Assembly (NCBI RefSeq): GCF_025717045.1
Contig: NZ_JAOVZN010000010.1
Span: forward strand, 1-41,492
Origin: Flavobacterium sp. SH_e
GTDB lineage: Bacteria; Bacteroidota; Bacteroidia; Flavobacteriales; Flavobacteriaceae
Length of the DNA: 41,492 nt
Direction of reading: 5' to 3'
Shown here: positions 8,060 to 16,378 of the stretch, piece by piece
Layout of the letters: every line of letters begins with the position of its first letter
Numbering within the stretch: position 1 is the stretch's first letter
Notes under the pieces: model-generated
Databases searched by the model: none
Seen by the model: the letters and a program-made list of their open reading frames with translations, nothing else
Told to the model about the DNA's origin: nothing
Position numbers and translations under genes: made by a program

Positions 8060-8824
8060 TTAAGCCGCAACTTTAATCGTGTGTTTTAAAACAAAACCTT
8101 CTGAAACGCTTCCTGTAACTTCAGCTAATTCATTGGCAACTGAATCAGAAAAAACATTATCAGAAGCGTTATATGTGTAGCCTGACAATCCTTTTGTATA
8201 TCCGTTTGCTGTTGATGCATTTACCAAAGCTACTGCACTGCCAGAACCCTCAGGAAATGCAATTTGAGTTACTAATAATGAAGTTCCGCTAGAATTATAA
8301 ATATGAACATGAATATGTGTTGCACGGCTTGTGTACCAGCCTGGAAATATAGATGTAAAAGTCACTAATCCGTTTTCGTCTGTAGTCTGTCTTCCTCTTA
8401 AAAAATGCGACGAAGTGTAGTTAACAGACTGCATAGAAGTGCCTCCATACTCAGAATAATATCCATCTTTATCGCAATGCCAGATATCTACAATAGCATC
8501 TTTTAAAGCCGCACAGCTTGCTTTTGTATTCTGTATTGTAATATTGATCTTAAAAGCAACTCCTGTTCTGTCCATGATAATATCTGATTTTACTAAAGAA
8601 GACGGCGTAATAGTCGGAAATGGACCAGCCGTTTCGGAAGAAGTTACAGAGCAGTCTCCAGAACCAGAATTAGATCCTGTGTCGGTAGCCGTATCGCTAT
8701 CCGTATTGGTGTCTGTTGATGTGCTTTCAGAATCGTCATCTTTACTGCATGCATTTAGGATTGGAATAGCAAATGAACCTATTCCTACTAAACCTAAACC
8801 TCTTAAAAAATCTTTTCTTTTCAT
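8060..8824 (-). CDS. Lipoprotein intradiol ring-cleavage dioxygenase
   Basis: 254 residues from the ATG at 8824. An in-frame ATG at 8854 adds ten residues before MKRKDFLRGLG and gives a worse signal sequence. The signal peptide ends in lipobox LNAC (Cys26), followed by SKDDDSES, an acidic tail of the kind that sends Bacteroidota lipoproteins to the cell surface. A Ser/Asp/Thr-rich linker (about 28-57) precedes the catalytic domain. Likely ferric-iron ligands are Y123 (in WHCDKDGYYS), Y164 (PGWYTS), H170 and H172 (THIHVH), the pattern of protocatechuate 3,4-dioxygenase beta chains and catechol dioxygenases. It should open catechol-type rings with O2 outside the cytoplasm. The substrate is unknown, and no downstream beta-ketoadipate pathway genes are in the window. 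It is the first gene of a three-gene operon with the pirin-like and hypothetical genes. Confidence 0.87.
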   Translation of the reverse strand: MKRKDFLRGLGLVGIGSFAIPILNACSKDDDSESTSTDTNTDSDTATDTGSNSGSGDCSVTSSETAGPFPTITPSSLVKSDIIMDRTGVAFKINITIQNTKASCAALKDAIVDIWHCDKDGYYSEYGGTSMQSVNYTSSHFLRGRQTTDENGLVTFTSIFPGWYTSRATHIHVHIYNSSGTSLLVTQIAFPEGSGSAVALVNASTANGYTKGLSGYTYNASDNVFSDSVANELAEVTGSVSEGFVLKHTIKVAA

Positions 8825-8990
8825 ATTCACTTGTTTTTTTTTTGTTATAATCATTTAAATAATGAACAGTATTTTTTAAGTAAAATTATCTGAAATTATA
8901 ATCGCGAAAAAAGTTTGAGGTAATCAGCAATAATTATGAGGTAAACCGAGAAGAAAAAATATTTTGTAGTAAAATTAGTTCAATAAAAAT

Positions 8991-9683
8991 TTATTGTTTT
9001 TTGCTTAAAAAATCAAAAAAAGCGGTTTCAAAACTAGCGCTTATTGGTATTTCTGCCTGATCTATATAAATGATTTTATTCCTTATTCTCTCTATTTTAG
9101 AAACAGGAACAATGAAGGAACGGTGCACACGAACGAATTCTGTTTCTGGTAATTTTTGAAGTATGGTTTTCAAAGTCATTCGCGTTACAACTGTTTTTTG
9201 ATTTTGAATATGAATTTTAAGATAATCATCTAAACCTTCTATGTATAAAATATCCGAAAAAAGGATTTTAACCAGACTATAATCGGCACGGATAAAAAGA
9301 TGCTGCTGTTCTAAATTCTGATTCTGATATTTCCATTGCTGCAAAGCTTTCTCGGCGGCCTGCTGAAATCGAGAAAAAGAAATTGGTTTTAAAAGATAAT
9401 CTGTGGCACTCAATGTAAATCCCTCAACAGCATATTGTGAATAAGCCGTTGTAAAAATCACCATTGTTTTATGTGGCAGTTTTTTATAAAAATCCAATCC
9501 TGAAATGGCAGGCATATTTATATCTAAAAATAACAGGTCAACTGGGTATTTTTTAAGGTATTTAAAAGCCTCTTCAGATTTTGAAAACGTTTTCTGCAGA
9601 TCGATATATTCAATTTCTGCACATAAACTCTGTAGAATTTCTAATGCCAGAGGTTCATCATCTAATGCAATTGCTTTTATCAT
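8991..9683 (-). CDS. LytTR-family response regulator
   Basis: 230 residues: an N-terminal receiver (1-120) and a C-terminal LytTR DNA-binding domain (about 132-228). In the receiver the acidic pair is in ALDDEP, the phosphorylated residue is D54 (LLFLDINMPAISG), and the conserved Lys is K99 (DYLLKPISF). The LytTR part shows FIRADYSLVKILFSDILYIEGLDDYLKIH and FVRVHRSFIVPVSKIERI, the family hallmarks. It overlaps the sensor kinase gene by four bases (ATGA, 9680-9683), so the two are translationally coupled. Targets are unknown. The nearest co-directional downstream gene is the intradiol dioxygenase, 166 bases away, which makes that operon a candidate target by position only. Confidence 0.94.
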   Translation of the reverse strand: MIKAIALDDEPLALEILQSLCAEIEYIDLQKTFSKSEEAFKYLKKYPVDLLFLDINMPAISGLDFYKKLPHKTMVIFTTAYSQYAVEGFTLSATDYLLKPISFSRFQQAAEKALQQWKYQNQNLEQQHLFIRADYSLVKILFSDILYIEGLDDYLKIHIQNQKTVVTRMTLKTILQKLPETEFVRVHRSFIVPVSKIERIRNKIIYIDQAEIPISASFETAFFDFLSKKQ

Positions 9684-10777
9684 ACTTTGATGCTTAATTT
9701 TACAATATACTTATCAGCACTATTTTCAATTTCCAGCTGGTGCCTGTTTGAATATAATAACGTTAGTCTTTCAATTGTATTTTGTAAACCAATGCCCGTT
9801 TCAGATTTGACAGAAAATGTTTTTTTGTTAGATACTTCCATCTTAAGCATATCTTCTAAAATATCAATATGAATACCAATTTCAGAAGTTTGATCTGGAT
9901 TTACGCCGTGCTTAAAAGCATTTTCGATAAATGAAACTAGAATAAGCGGGGTTATCGATTTACCAAATGGCTTTCCGCTAACTTGATAATCAACCTTAGC
10001 AGTATTACCCAAACGCGTTTTTTGGAGTGAAATAAAACTGTTTATATAATTGATTTCTTTGCTTAAATCAATTACTTCCTCATTAGCTTCCGAAATTATA
10101 TAACGCATAAGTTCAGAAAGCTGTATGACAGCATCTGGAGTTCTATCGTCTTTCTTTAAAGCCAGCGCATAAATGCTATTAAGTGTATTGAACAAAAAAT
10201 GCGGATTAATCTGCGCTTTCAAAAAAGCAAGTTCCGATTTCATTTTTTCTTTTTCTACATTTTGCAACCTTCCAGAAATAGCAAATAACAGACTCGAAAT
10301 CACTCCGAGTAAATACACAAGTGCTGTATGTCCATACTGTGTTGGTGGTCCGCCCATTGTATCAAAAGACATTGGATGCGGAGGCATTCCTCGAAAATCA
10401 GGTGGTAGTTTTATTCCTTCGAATGGTTTTGGATCGCCAGAAAAACTTCTTGGATGAGGTCTAAAATCTAAAAAATTATGATCTGGATGATCTAGAAATC
10501 TTGATATCCAAAGAAAAAATAAAAGAAAACAAGCAATCATTATAAAATAAAGTAACCGCTTGTTTTTAAAATAATATTTCGGAATTAAATAATAGTAGTT
10601 AAAATAGAAGAAACACAATAAACTGAAATAAATAAAGAAATAGATTCGGTCGTGTACATTTGAGTACAAATCTGGCCATGTAAAAATGGTTTTTGATGAT
10701 GTAAATGCATAAGGCAGAAATAAAAAAGCCAAACACAAACACAAATGAAGCGCATAAAACGAAATTTTCCTTTTCAT
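9680..10777 (-). CDS. LytS-type sensor histidine kinase
   Basis: 365 residues. There are four transmembrane segments (about 8-24, 47-66, 75-91 and 151-169). The dimerisation/phosphoacceptor block AFLKAQINPHFLFNTLNSIYAL carries H193, the signature of the His_kinase (PF06580) family. The ATPase end has FIENAFKHGVNP (N box) and TGIGLQNTIERL (G box). The loop between helices 3 and 4 (about 95-148) is exceptionally rich in Pro, His, Asp, Phe and Met and should face the periplasm. This suggests direct sensing of a metal or surface signal. It pairs with the LytTR regulator in a four-base overlap. A promoter with consensus -33 and -7 elements lies 20-50 bases upstream. Confidence 0.93.
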   Translation of the reverse strand: MKRKISFYALHLCLCLAFLFLPYAFTSSKTIFTWPDLYSNVHDRIYFFIYFSLLCFFYFNYYYLIPKYYFKNKRLLYFIMIACFLLFFLWISRFLDHPDHNFLDFRPHPRSFSGDPKPFEGIKLPPDFRGMPPHPMSFDTMGGPPTQYGHTALVYLLGVISSLLFAISGRLQNVEKEKMKSELAFLKAQINPHFLFNTLNSIYALALKKDDRTPDAVIQLSELMRYIISEANEEVIDLSKEINYINSFISLQKTRLGNTAKVDYQVSGKPFGKSITPLILVSFIENAFKHGVNPDQTSEIGIHIDILEDMLKMEVSNKKTFSVKSETGIGLQNTIERLTLLYSNRHQLEIENSADKYIVKLSIKV

Positions 10778-10796
10778 AAATCTTACGGATTTATTC

Positions 10797-10827
10797 CAAA
10801 TTTAGCGATCCTCTTGGTTAGAATCAA
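10797..10827 (-). promoter_or_regulatory. Bacteroidota-type promoter of the LytS/LytR pair
   Basis: On the minus strand: TTG (CAA at 10825-10827), a 20-base spacer, then TAAATTTG (CAAATTTA at 10797-10804). It fits TTG-N17-23-TAnnTTTG. The -7 box ends 19 bases before the kinase ATG, giving a very short leader. Confidence 0.7.
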
Positions 10828-11023
10828 ATTAATGAGGTGAAACCATAAAATCTCGCGATTATAAAATTCTTCTAAACACCTCTAAACTTAATTCAACCAA
10901 ATAATTTATTCCCTAGCTACTTTGTAACATAATTAGAAAAAGACTACATATAACTAATTATTTTAATTGAATATCCTGTTTATTTTTTATCCTCATTCCA
11001 TTTAAACACAAAAAACGCAAAAT

Positions 11024-12634
11024 ATGAATTTATCAGAATGGCTTATTTTCATTTTAATTATGCAGATTATTCATGGACTATCTACTTGGAAGCTTTACTT
11101 AATGGCTGGCAGAAAGGCTATAGAATCATTTATTCCAATTTATAATTTAATTGTTTTAATGAAAATTATCAACCGCCCACAATGGTGGTGTTTTCTATTA
11201 TTCTTACCAATTATCAATCTTATAATGATTCCTGTAGTTTGGGTAGAAACAATTAGAAGTTTTGGAAAAAACTCGATGGTTGATACTATACTAGTTGTTC
11301 TGACATTAGGATTCTACATCACTTTTTTAAATTATACATCAGAAAATCTTGTCTATATTGAGAATAGAGATCTCAATTCTAAATCTAAAGGAGCAGATAC
11401 GGTAAGTTCTCTTTTATTTGCAATTATTGTCGCTACTCTAGTTCACACCTATATTATTCAGCCTTTTACTATTCCCTCTTCGTCACTAGAAAAGACTTTA
11501 TATATTGGGGATTTTTTATTTGTAAGTAAAATTAATTATGGGCCAAGAACTCCCATGACCACCATCGCATTGCCAATGGTTCATGACACAATTCCTGTTT
11601 TAAATAGAAAATCGTATTTATTTAATGACGATGAGACAAAAAAAGAAACATCATTATTAAACAAGTTTCAGCTACCTTACTTTAGATTTCCTGCAATAGA
11701 AAAAATAGAACGCAACGATATTGTTGTATTTAATCAGCCAGCAGACACATTACGTGATATGGATAATTTTCATCCTGATCGAAATTATTATAAGCCAATT
11801 GATAAGAAAACAAATTTAGTAAAGAGGTGCGTTGGAATAGCTGGTGATTCTTTAGAAATTCGTAATGGCGATATTTATATTAATGGAAAATTGAGCGTAA
11901 TGCCTGAAAGTGCGAAACCACAGTATAACTTTTTTGTTGATACAAAAGGGCAAACAATTGGTCAAGAAGCTCTTGTAAATATGTACGGTGCCAGAGAAGG
12001 CATGAAATACAACAATGGCTTTTTTGCTCAAACTGATAAAGGGCAATATTTTTTAACATTGACAGATAAAGAAGCTGCTTTGATCGCAAAGAATCCAATG
12101 GTAAAAAGCGTCACAAAATATTTAACTCCAAAGGGAACAGACGGAGATGTTTTTCCTCATGATTCTTCTTTAGGCTGGAACATAGACAATTTCGGTCCAA
12201 TTTATATTCCAAAAAAAGGTGCAACAGTAAAATTGGATTTAAAAACACTGCCTTTTTATAAGAGAATCATTCAGGAATATGAGAAAAACACTTTAATAGT
12301 AAAAGGGGACAAAATTATAATAAACGGTAGAATTAGCAATTCATACACTTTTAAACAGGATTATTATTGGATGATGGGCGATAACCGCCAAAACTCTTTA
12401 GATGCCAGATTTTGGGGATATGTTCCTTTTGACCACGTAATTGGAAAACCTGTATTCATTTGGTTCAGTTGGGAAAAAGACGGCAAAGGCATAAATAAAA
12501 TCAGGTGGAATCGTATTTTTTCAGTAGTTGGAAACAGCGAACCTAAATCTTATTTAATTCATTTTCTAGCCATCGTTGGCCTTTACATTATTGTCAAAAA
12601 AATAATTAAAAAAAGAAAACAAAATAAGGTCTAA
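11024..12634 (+). CDS. lepB: Signal peptidase I with N-terminal DUF5684-like membrane domain
   Basis: 536 residues. Residues 1-110 are a multi-helix membrane domain with the DUF5684 look (AGRKAIESFIPIYNLIVLMKIINRPQWW). The S26 protease part follows: membrane helix about 126-146, nucleophile S154 in IPSSSLEKTLYIGDF, general base K267 in LVKRCVGIAGDSLEI, and box E in MMGDNRQNSLDARFWG. A last membrane helix (VGNSEPKSYLIHFLAIVGLYIIVKKII) ends in a basic tail. It removes signal peptides from exported proteins on the outer face of the inner membrane. The long insert between boxes D and E (about 285-430) is normal for the ~500-residue Bacteroidota enzymes. It stands alone here; the genome may carry a second copy. 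The start is the first ATG of the frame and gives a good membrane N-terminus. Confidence 0.93.
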   Translation: MNLSEWLIFILIMQIIHGLSTWKLYLMAGRKAIESFIPIYNLIVLMKIINRPQWWCFLLFLPIINLIMIPVVWVETIRSFGKNSMVDTILVVLTLGFYITFLNYTSENLVYIENRDLNSKSKGADTVSSLLFAIIVATLVHTYIIQPFTIPSSSLEKTLYIGDFLFVSKINYGPRTPMTTIALPMVHDTIPVLNRKSYLFNDDETKKETSLLNKFQLPYFRFPAIEKIERNDIVVFNQPADTLRDMDNFHPDRNYYKPIDKKTNLVKRCVGIAGDSLEIRNGDIYINGKLSVMPESAKPQYNFFVDTKGQTIGQEALVNMYGAREGMKYNNGFFAQTDKGQYFLTLTDKEAALIAKNPMVKSVTKYLTPKGTDGDVFPHDSSLGWNIDNFGPIYIPKKGATVKLDLKTLPFYKRIIQEYEKNTLIVKGDKIIINGRISNSYTFKQDYYWMMGDNRQNSLDARFWGYVPFDHVIGKPVFIWFSWEKDGKGINKIRWNRIFSVVGNSEPKSYLIHFLAIVGLYIIVKKIIKKRKQNKV

Positions 12635-12728
12635 ATGATATCCAAGTTATTGTCTTTTTAATATAAAAAAATAAGGCAATTTCTCTATTTGATAAAAACC
12701 TCATATACCTCTTTTGATGGTTTGAGTA

Positions 12729-12764
12729 AAAAGTTAGGGAGAGTTTAAATAAAAAACTCTCCCT
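12729..12764 (-). terminator. Terminator at the end of the galactan operon
   Basis: A perfect 11-bp stem (AGGGAGAGTTT / AAACTCTCCCT, 12736-12746 and 12754-12764). Read on the minus strand it is followed by AACTTTTT. It lies 55 bases after the GH2 stop. Confidence 0.75.
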
Positions 12765-12818
12765 CAACATCGAAATTACTAACATTCTAAAAACTCAAAA
12801 TTTATAGTTGCCTAATCA

Positions 12819-15257
12819 TCAATGTTCTGCTTTTAAATTTATTTTACCTTTTTGAAGTCCCTTACCCGTCACTTCCAGTTGAATTGCGCCTGCCGTCTGA
12901 ATTGCTTTAACCAACACCACAAGTTTACCACTAAAAAGTTTCATTTTATTATGGTGAAATATTTCTAATGATGTTGCATCGCCATTGCATGCCGCTCTGT
13001 AAGTTCCTGCCCCAGTTACTTTAAATTGAAGTTCATTATTTGCTATAGGACACGGAATTCCATTCTTATCTACTACTGAAACTGTTACAAAAGAGATATC
13101 TTCGCCATCAGCTTTTATAGTTTCGCGATCTGCATTTAGTACAATTTTATAAGGATTTCCGGCTGTTTTAACTTCACTTTCAGCAGCTATTTTTCCATTT
13201 GAATCAAATGCAACAACTTTTACAGTTCCTGGCTCATACTTTACATCATTCCACATTAAACGATAACGGTTTTGTGGAGTTGAATTGTTTTTTTTCTGAA
13301 TCCCCATGCTTTTTCCATTAACAAAAAGCTCTGCACTGTCATAATTAGTGTAAACGAAAACAGGAGTGATTTCTCCTTCCCTTCCCTTCCAGTTCCAATG
13401 TGGCAGTATGTGAAGCGTTTTGTCCTTAGTATTCCATCTGCTTCTATAAAGATAAAAACGGTCTTTAGGAAGTCCTGCTAAATCTGAAATTCCAAAATAA
13501 GAACTTCTTGATGGCCATTTTTCATCGTAAGGCGTAGGTTCTCCTAAATAATCAAAACCAGTCCATACAAATTCGCCAATAACCCACGGTTTATCATCTT
13601 GAAGAACAAAATCTTCATCAGGAACATTGGACCAGTCGCATGCTTCAAGATCGTACGACGAACTTTGAAAATCATCATATTGTTTATTCTTTGCCTGCAC
13701 AACAGGAAATTTATAAATTCCTCTTGAGCTTACTGTTGATGCCGTTTCTGACCCTAAGATAAATCCTTGGGGAAATGTTTTATACGCTTCTTCGTAAAGA
13801 TGCACTCTATAATTTAATCCCGGAATATCGAGCAAAGCTCCAAAACCAGATTCCATAGTTGCTTTTACCTGATCCATACCAACAGTCACGGGTCTTGTAG
13901 GATCTTCACGGTGAAAAATGTCCTGTAGCCATCTAGCACGTTTTACCCCTTCAGCTCCCCATTGATCTGGGACTTCATTTCCGGAACTCCACATTACAAT
14001 AGACGGATGATTTCGTGTAGCTCTCACTAAATTTACAATATCTTTCTCGGCATATTGTTCAAAAAAGCGGTGATATCCGTTTTCTACTTTTGGCTTTGCC
14101 CATTCATCAAAACTTTCTGCAAGAAACATAAATCCCATTTCATCAGCCAATTCAAGCTGTTCAAAAGAAGGCATATTATGAGAACTTCTAATCGCGTTAC
14201 AGCCCAAATCTTTTAAAATTGTAAGCTGTCTTCGAAGAGCTGCTTTATTTACAGCCGCACCAAGTGGACCCAAATCATGATGAAGACAAACTCCTTTGAA
14301 TTTGGTCACTTTACCATTAAGACTAAATCCTATTTTGGGTTCGTATTTAATAAATCGTATACCAAACTTTATGTTTTGCTCGTCTTTTAAAGTTCCATCA
14401 GCTGCATATAATTTGGTTACCGCTGTATAGAGATAAGGTGTTTCTGGACTCCACAAATGAGGATTAGCAACTTCAATTATTTGATGAAATTTTCGATTTA
14501 CTGCTTCTGTACTTTTTTGTGTTGCTACCACATTATTACTAGCATCCTTTATTTCAGTTACCATTGATACGTTGCTTCCATTAAACTCTGCTTTAATGTC
14601 AACATTCGCATTATTGCCTTTCATTTCAGGCGTTGTAATAAAAGTACCCCATTGCGCAAAATTTTCTTCTTCGTTCACCACAATGCTAACTTTTCTATAA
14701 AGACCTGCTCCTGGATACCATCTTGAAGAAAATGGCTTATTAGTCAATTTTACTGCCAATATATTTTCTTTTCCAACCAAAAGATCATTAGTAATATCAA
14801 TATAAAAATAGCTGTATCCATAACCCCACTCTCCTATTTTTTTTCCATTTAAAAAAACTTGAGGCTCACTCATTGCACCTTCAAAAATTAGAAGTGCTTT
14901 TTTCCCTTTTTTAAAGTCTGGGATTGTAAATCTATTTCGATACCATCCTGTACCAATATGTGGAAGCGCTCCTGTACGTCCCGTTTTTTCAGTTGGAACT
15001 GTTTCTCCGTTTTGTTCAATTGCCGAAACCTGTTTATCCCATTCTTTATCAAAAGGACCATAAATAGCCCAATCATGAGGTACAGTAACTTTTTCCCATT
15101 TTGAAGCATCAAAATCTATTGAAAAAGCATCTCCTTTCACTTCTTTAGAAAAAAGCCAGTTATCTTTTAAAATAACCGTTTTGGATTGTGACATAACTTT
15201 TCCAGACGAAAAAAATAATAGAGATATGAATAGTACTGATTTAAAAATTGATTTCAT
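12819..15257 (-). CDS. GH2 beta-galactosidase of the galactan locus
   Basis: 812 residues with a type I signal peptide (to about residue 23, ending VMSQS), so probably periplasmic. The order is an N-terminal jelly-roll (KDNWLFSKEV ... WYRNRFTIP), an Ig-like domain, the TIM barrel (from about 320, FKGVCLHHDLGPLG ... NAIRSSHNMPS), and C-terminal Ig-like/DUF4982-type domains. The acid/base is E428 in WSSGNEVP; the probable nucleophile is E562 in VIGEFVWTGFDYLGE. It removes terminal beta-galactose from galacto-oligosaccharides produced by the endo-galactanases encoded next to it. The same gene (BT4667 type) sits at the same place in the Bacteroides galactan locus. It is last in the operon, after a long inverted repeat. 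Beta-galactosidase is more likely than beta-glucuronidase because of the context. Confidence 0.9.
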   Translation of the reverse strand: MKSIFKSVLFISLLFFSSGKVMSQSKTVILKDNWLFSKEVKGDAFSIDFDASKWEKVTVPHDWAIYGPFDKEWDKQVSAIEQNGETVPTEKTGRTGALPHIGTGWYRNRFTIPDFKKGKKALLIFEGAMSEPQVFLNGKKIGEWGYGYSYFYIDITNDLLVGKENILAVKLTNKPFSSRWYPGAGLYRKVSIVVNEEENFAQWGTFITTPEMKGNNANVDIKAEFNGSNVSMVTEIKDASNNVVATQKSTEAVNRKFHQIIEVANPHLWSPETPYLYTAVTKLYAADGTLKDEQNIKFGIRFIKYEPKIGFSLNGKVTKFKGVCLHHDLGPLGAAVNKAALRRQLTILKDLGCNAIRSSHNMPSFEQLELADEMGFMFLAESFDEWAKPKVENGYHRFFEQYAEKDIVNLVRATRNHPSIVMWSSGNEVPDQWGAEGVKRARWLQDIFHREDPTRPVTVGMDQVKATMESGFGALLDIPGLNYRVHLYEEAYKTFPQGFILGSETASTVSSRGIYKFPVVQAKNKQYDDFQSSSYDLEACDWSNVPDEDFVLQDDKPWVIGEFVWTGFDYLGEPTPYDEKWPSRSSYFGISDLAGLPKDRFYLYRSRWNTKDKTLHILPHWNWKGREGEITPVFVYTNYDSAELFVNGKSMGIQKKNNSTPQNRYRLMWNDVKYEPGTVKVVAFDSNGKIAAESEVKTAGNPYKIVLNADRETIKADGEDISFVTVSVVDKNGIPCPIANNELQFKVTGAGTYRAACNGDATSLEIFHHNKMKLFSGKLVVLVKAIQTAGAIQLEVTGKGLQKGKINLKAEH

Positions 15258-15270
15258 TTTCTGTCTTATT

Positions 15271-15330
15271 TTTTACCATTAAGAAATTAAGTAAATAAAG
15301 TTTAAACCTCTTACTTTCTTAATGGTAAAA
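15271..15330. repeat. Long inverted repeat between the GH53 and GH2 genes
   Basis: Perfect 16-base arms, TTTTACCATTAAGAAA (15271-15286) and TTTCTTAATGGTAAAA (15315-15330), separated by 28 bases that contain a smaller AAGTAA/TTACTT repeat. Neither strand has a clear T-run after it, so it could be an RNA-stability hairpin or a processing site inside the operon rather than a terminator. Confidence 0.6.
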
Positions 15331-15343
15331 TTTAATTGATTAT

Positions 15344-16375
15344 TTAATTTTTGAAAGCATCTAATGCTGGTGATGGTTTTCCGTCAGGAAGCCAAGCGTT
15401 AAGCTGATAACCGCTCCAACTTTTCTCGCCTTCTGGTTCCCAGTAAATAACTCCCAAACCTTTATTGTTGGGTACGCTTTTTACTGCTTTTATAGTAGCT
15501 TCAAGCATTTCTTTGGTGTTTTGTTCTAATGTATAATCACCGCCAACTTCGACAACCATAACTTCTTTGTTGTATCGAGAAGCCATATCTTTCAGGTTAT
15601 TTTCTAAATCTGAAATGTTTTCTTTATAATCTGTTTTGAGCCAAAAAGGGTAATACGAAAGACCAATTATATCATACTTCACTTTATTTTCAGTCGCTTT
15701 ATCAAAAAACCATCTGAATTTTTCATTTTTATTTCCTTCATCCAAATGAACAATTACTTTGATTTTTGAATCTATAGCTTTTGTCGCCTCATATCCCTTA
15801 TTAAGCAATTGCGCCAGTTGGTTAAAGTTGTCTGTGCTTCCCTCTGGCCAAAGCATTCCACCTGGGATTTCATTTCCAACTTGAACCCATTCTGGCGTTA
15901 CTCCAGCTTTTTTCAACAATTTTAAAACATCATAAGTATGTTGGTAAACATCAGTTAGCAATTCTGGAAAAGAATGTTTTGCCCATGCAGCTGGTTTATT
16001 CTGTTTTCCCGGATCTGCCCACGAATCGCTGTAATGAAAATCGATCATGATTCGCATTCCCATTTTTTGCGCTCGAACTGCCATGACAACAATTTCTTCT
16101 GGACTGCAATGTCCACTGGCTTTATCATCATTTGGATTTACCCAAACACGCAATCTGATGGTATTTATTCCACGATCTTTTAATAATTGAAGACAGTCTT
16201 TCTCAGAACCGTCTGTATCGTAAAACTTATATCCTGTCGCCTCCATTTGCGGTAGCCAGCCAACATCTGCTCCTTTAGAAAATGAATATTTTTCAGTTGC
16301 CATTTTTGATTTACAGGAAGCAAATAAAATGGCAACTAGCATTAATAAGGAAACATTTTTAAGTGATTTTTTCAT
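15344..16375 (-). CDS. GH53 arabinogalactan endo-beta-1,4-galactanase (copy A)
   Basis: 343 residues. A lipoprotein signal ends in FASC, followed by a basic tail (KSKMATEK). The mature part is a single GH53 TIM barrel starting at KGADVGWLPQMEATGYKF. The acid/base is E169 in WVQVGNEIPGGMLWPEG and the nucleophile E276 in VVEVGGDY; their 107-residue spacing matches the sister gene (101). It cuts internal beta-1,4-galactosyl bonds in pectic galactan. The residues after the lipid-bearing Cys are not acidic, so it lacks the usual surface-export signal and probably faces the periplasm. Only 3 bases separate it from copy B upstream, so they are cotranscribed. The pair looks like an old tandem duplication. 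Confidence 0.93.
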   Translation of the reverse strand: MKKSLKNVSLLMLVAILFASCKSKMATEKYSFSKGADVGWLPQMEATGYKFYDTDGSEKDCLQLLKDRGINTIRLRVWVNPNDDKASGHCSPEEIVVMAVRAQKMGMRIMIDFHYSDSWADPGKQNKPAAWAKHSFPELLTDVYQHTYDVLKLLKKAGVTPEWVQVGNEIPGGMLWPEGSTDNFNQLAQLLNKGYEATKAIDSKIKVIVHLDEGNKNEKFRWFFDKATENKVKYDIIGLSYYPFWLKTDYKENISDLENNLKDMASRYNKEVMVVEVGGDYTLEQNTKEMLEATIKAVKSVPNNKGLGVIYWEPEGEKSWSGYQLNAWLPDGKPSPALDAFKN

Positions 16376-16378
16376 GTT

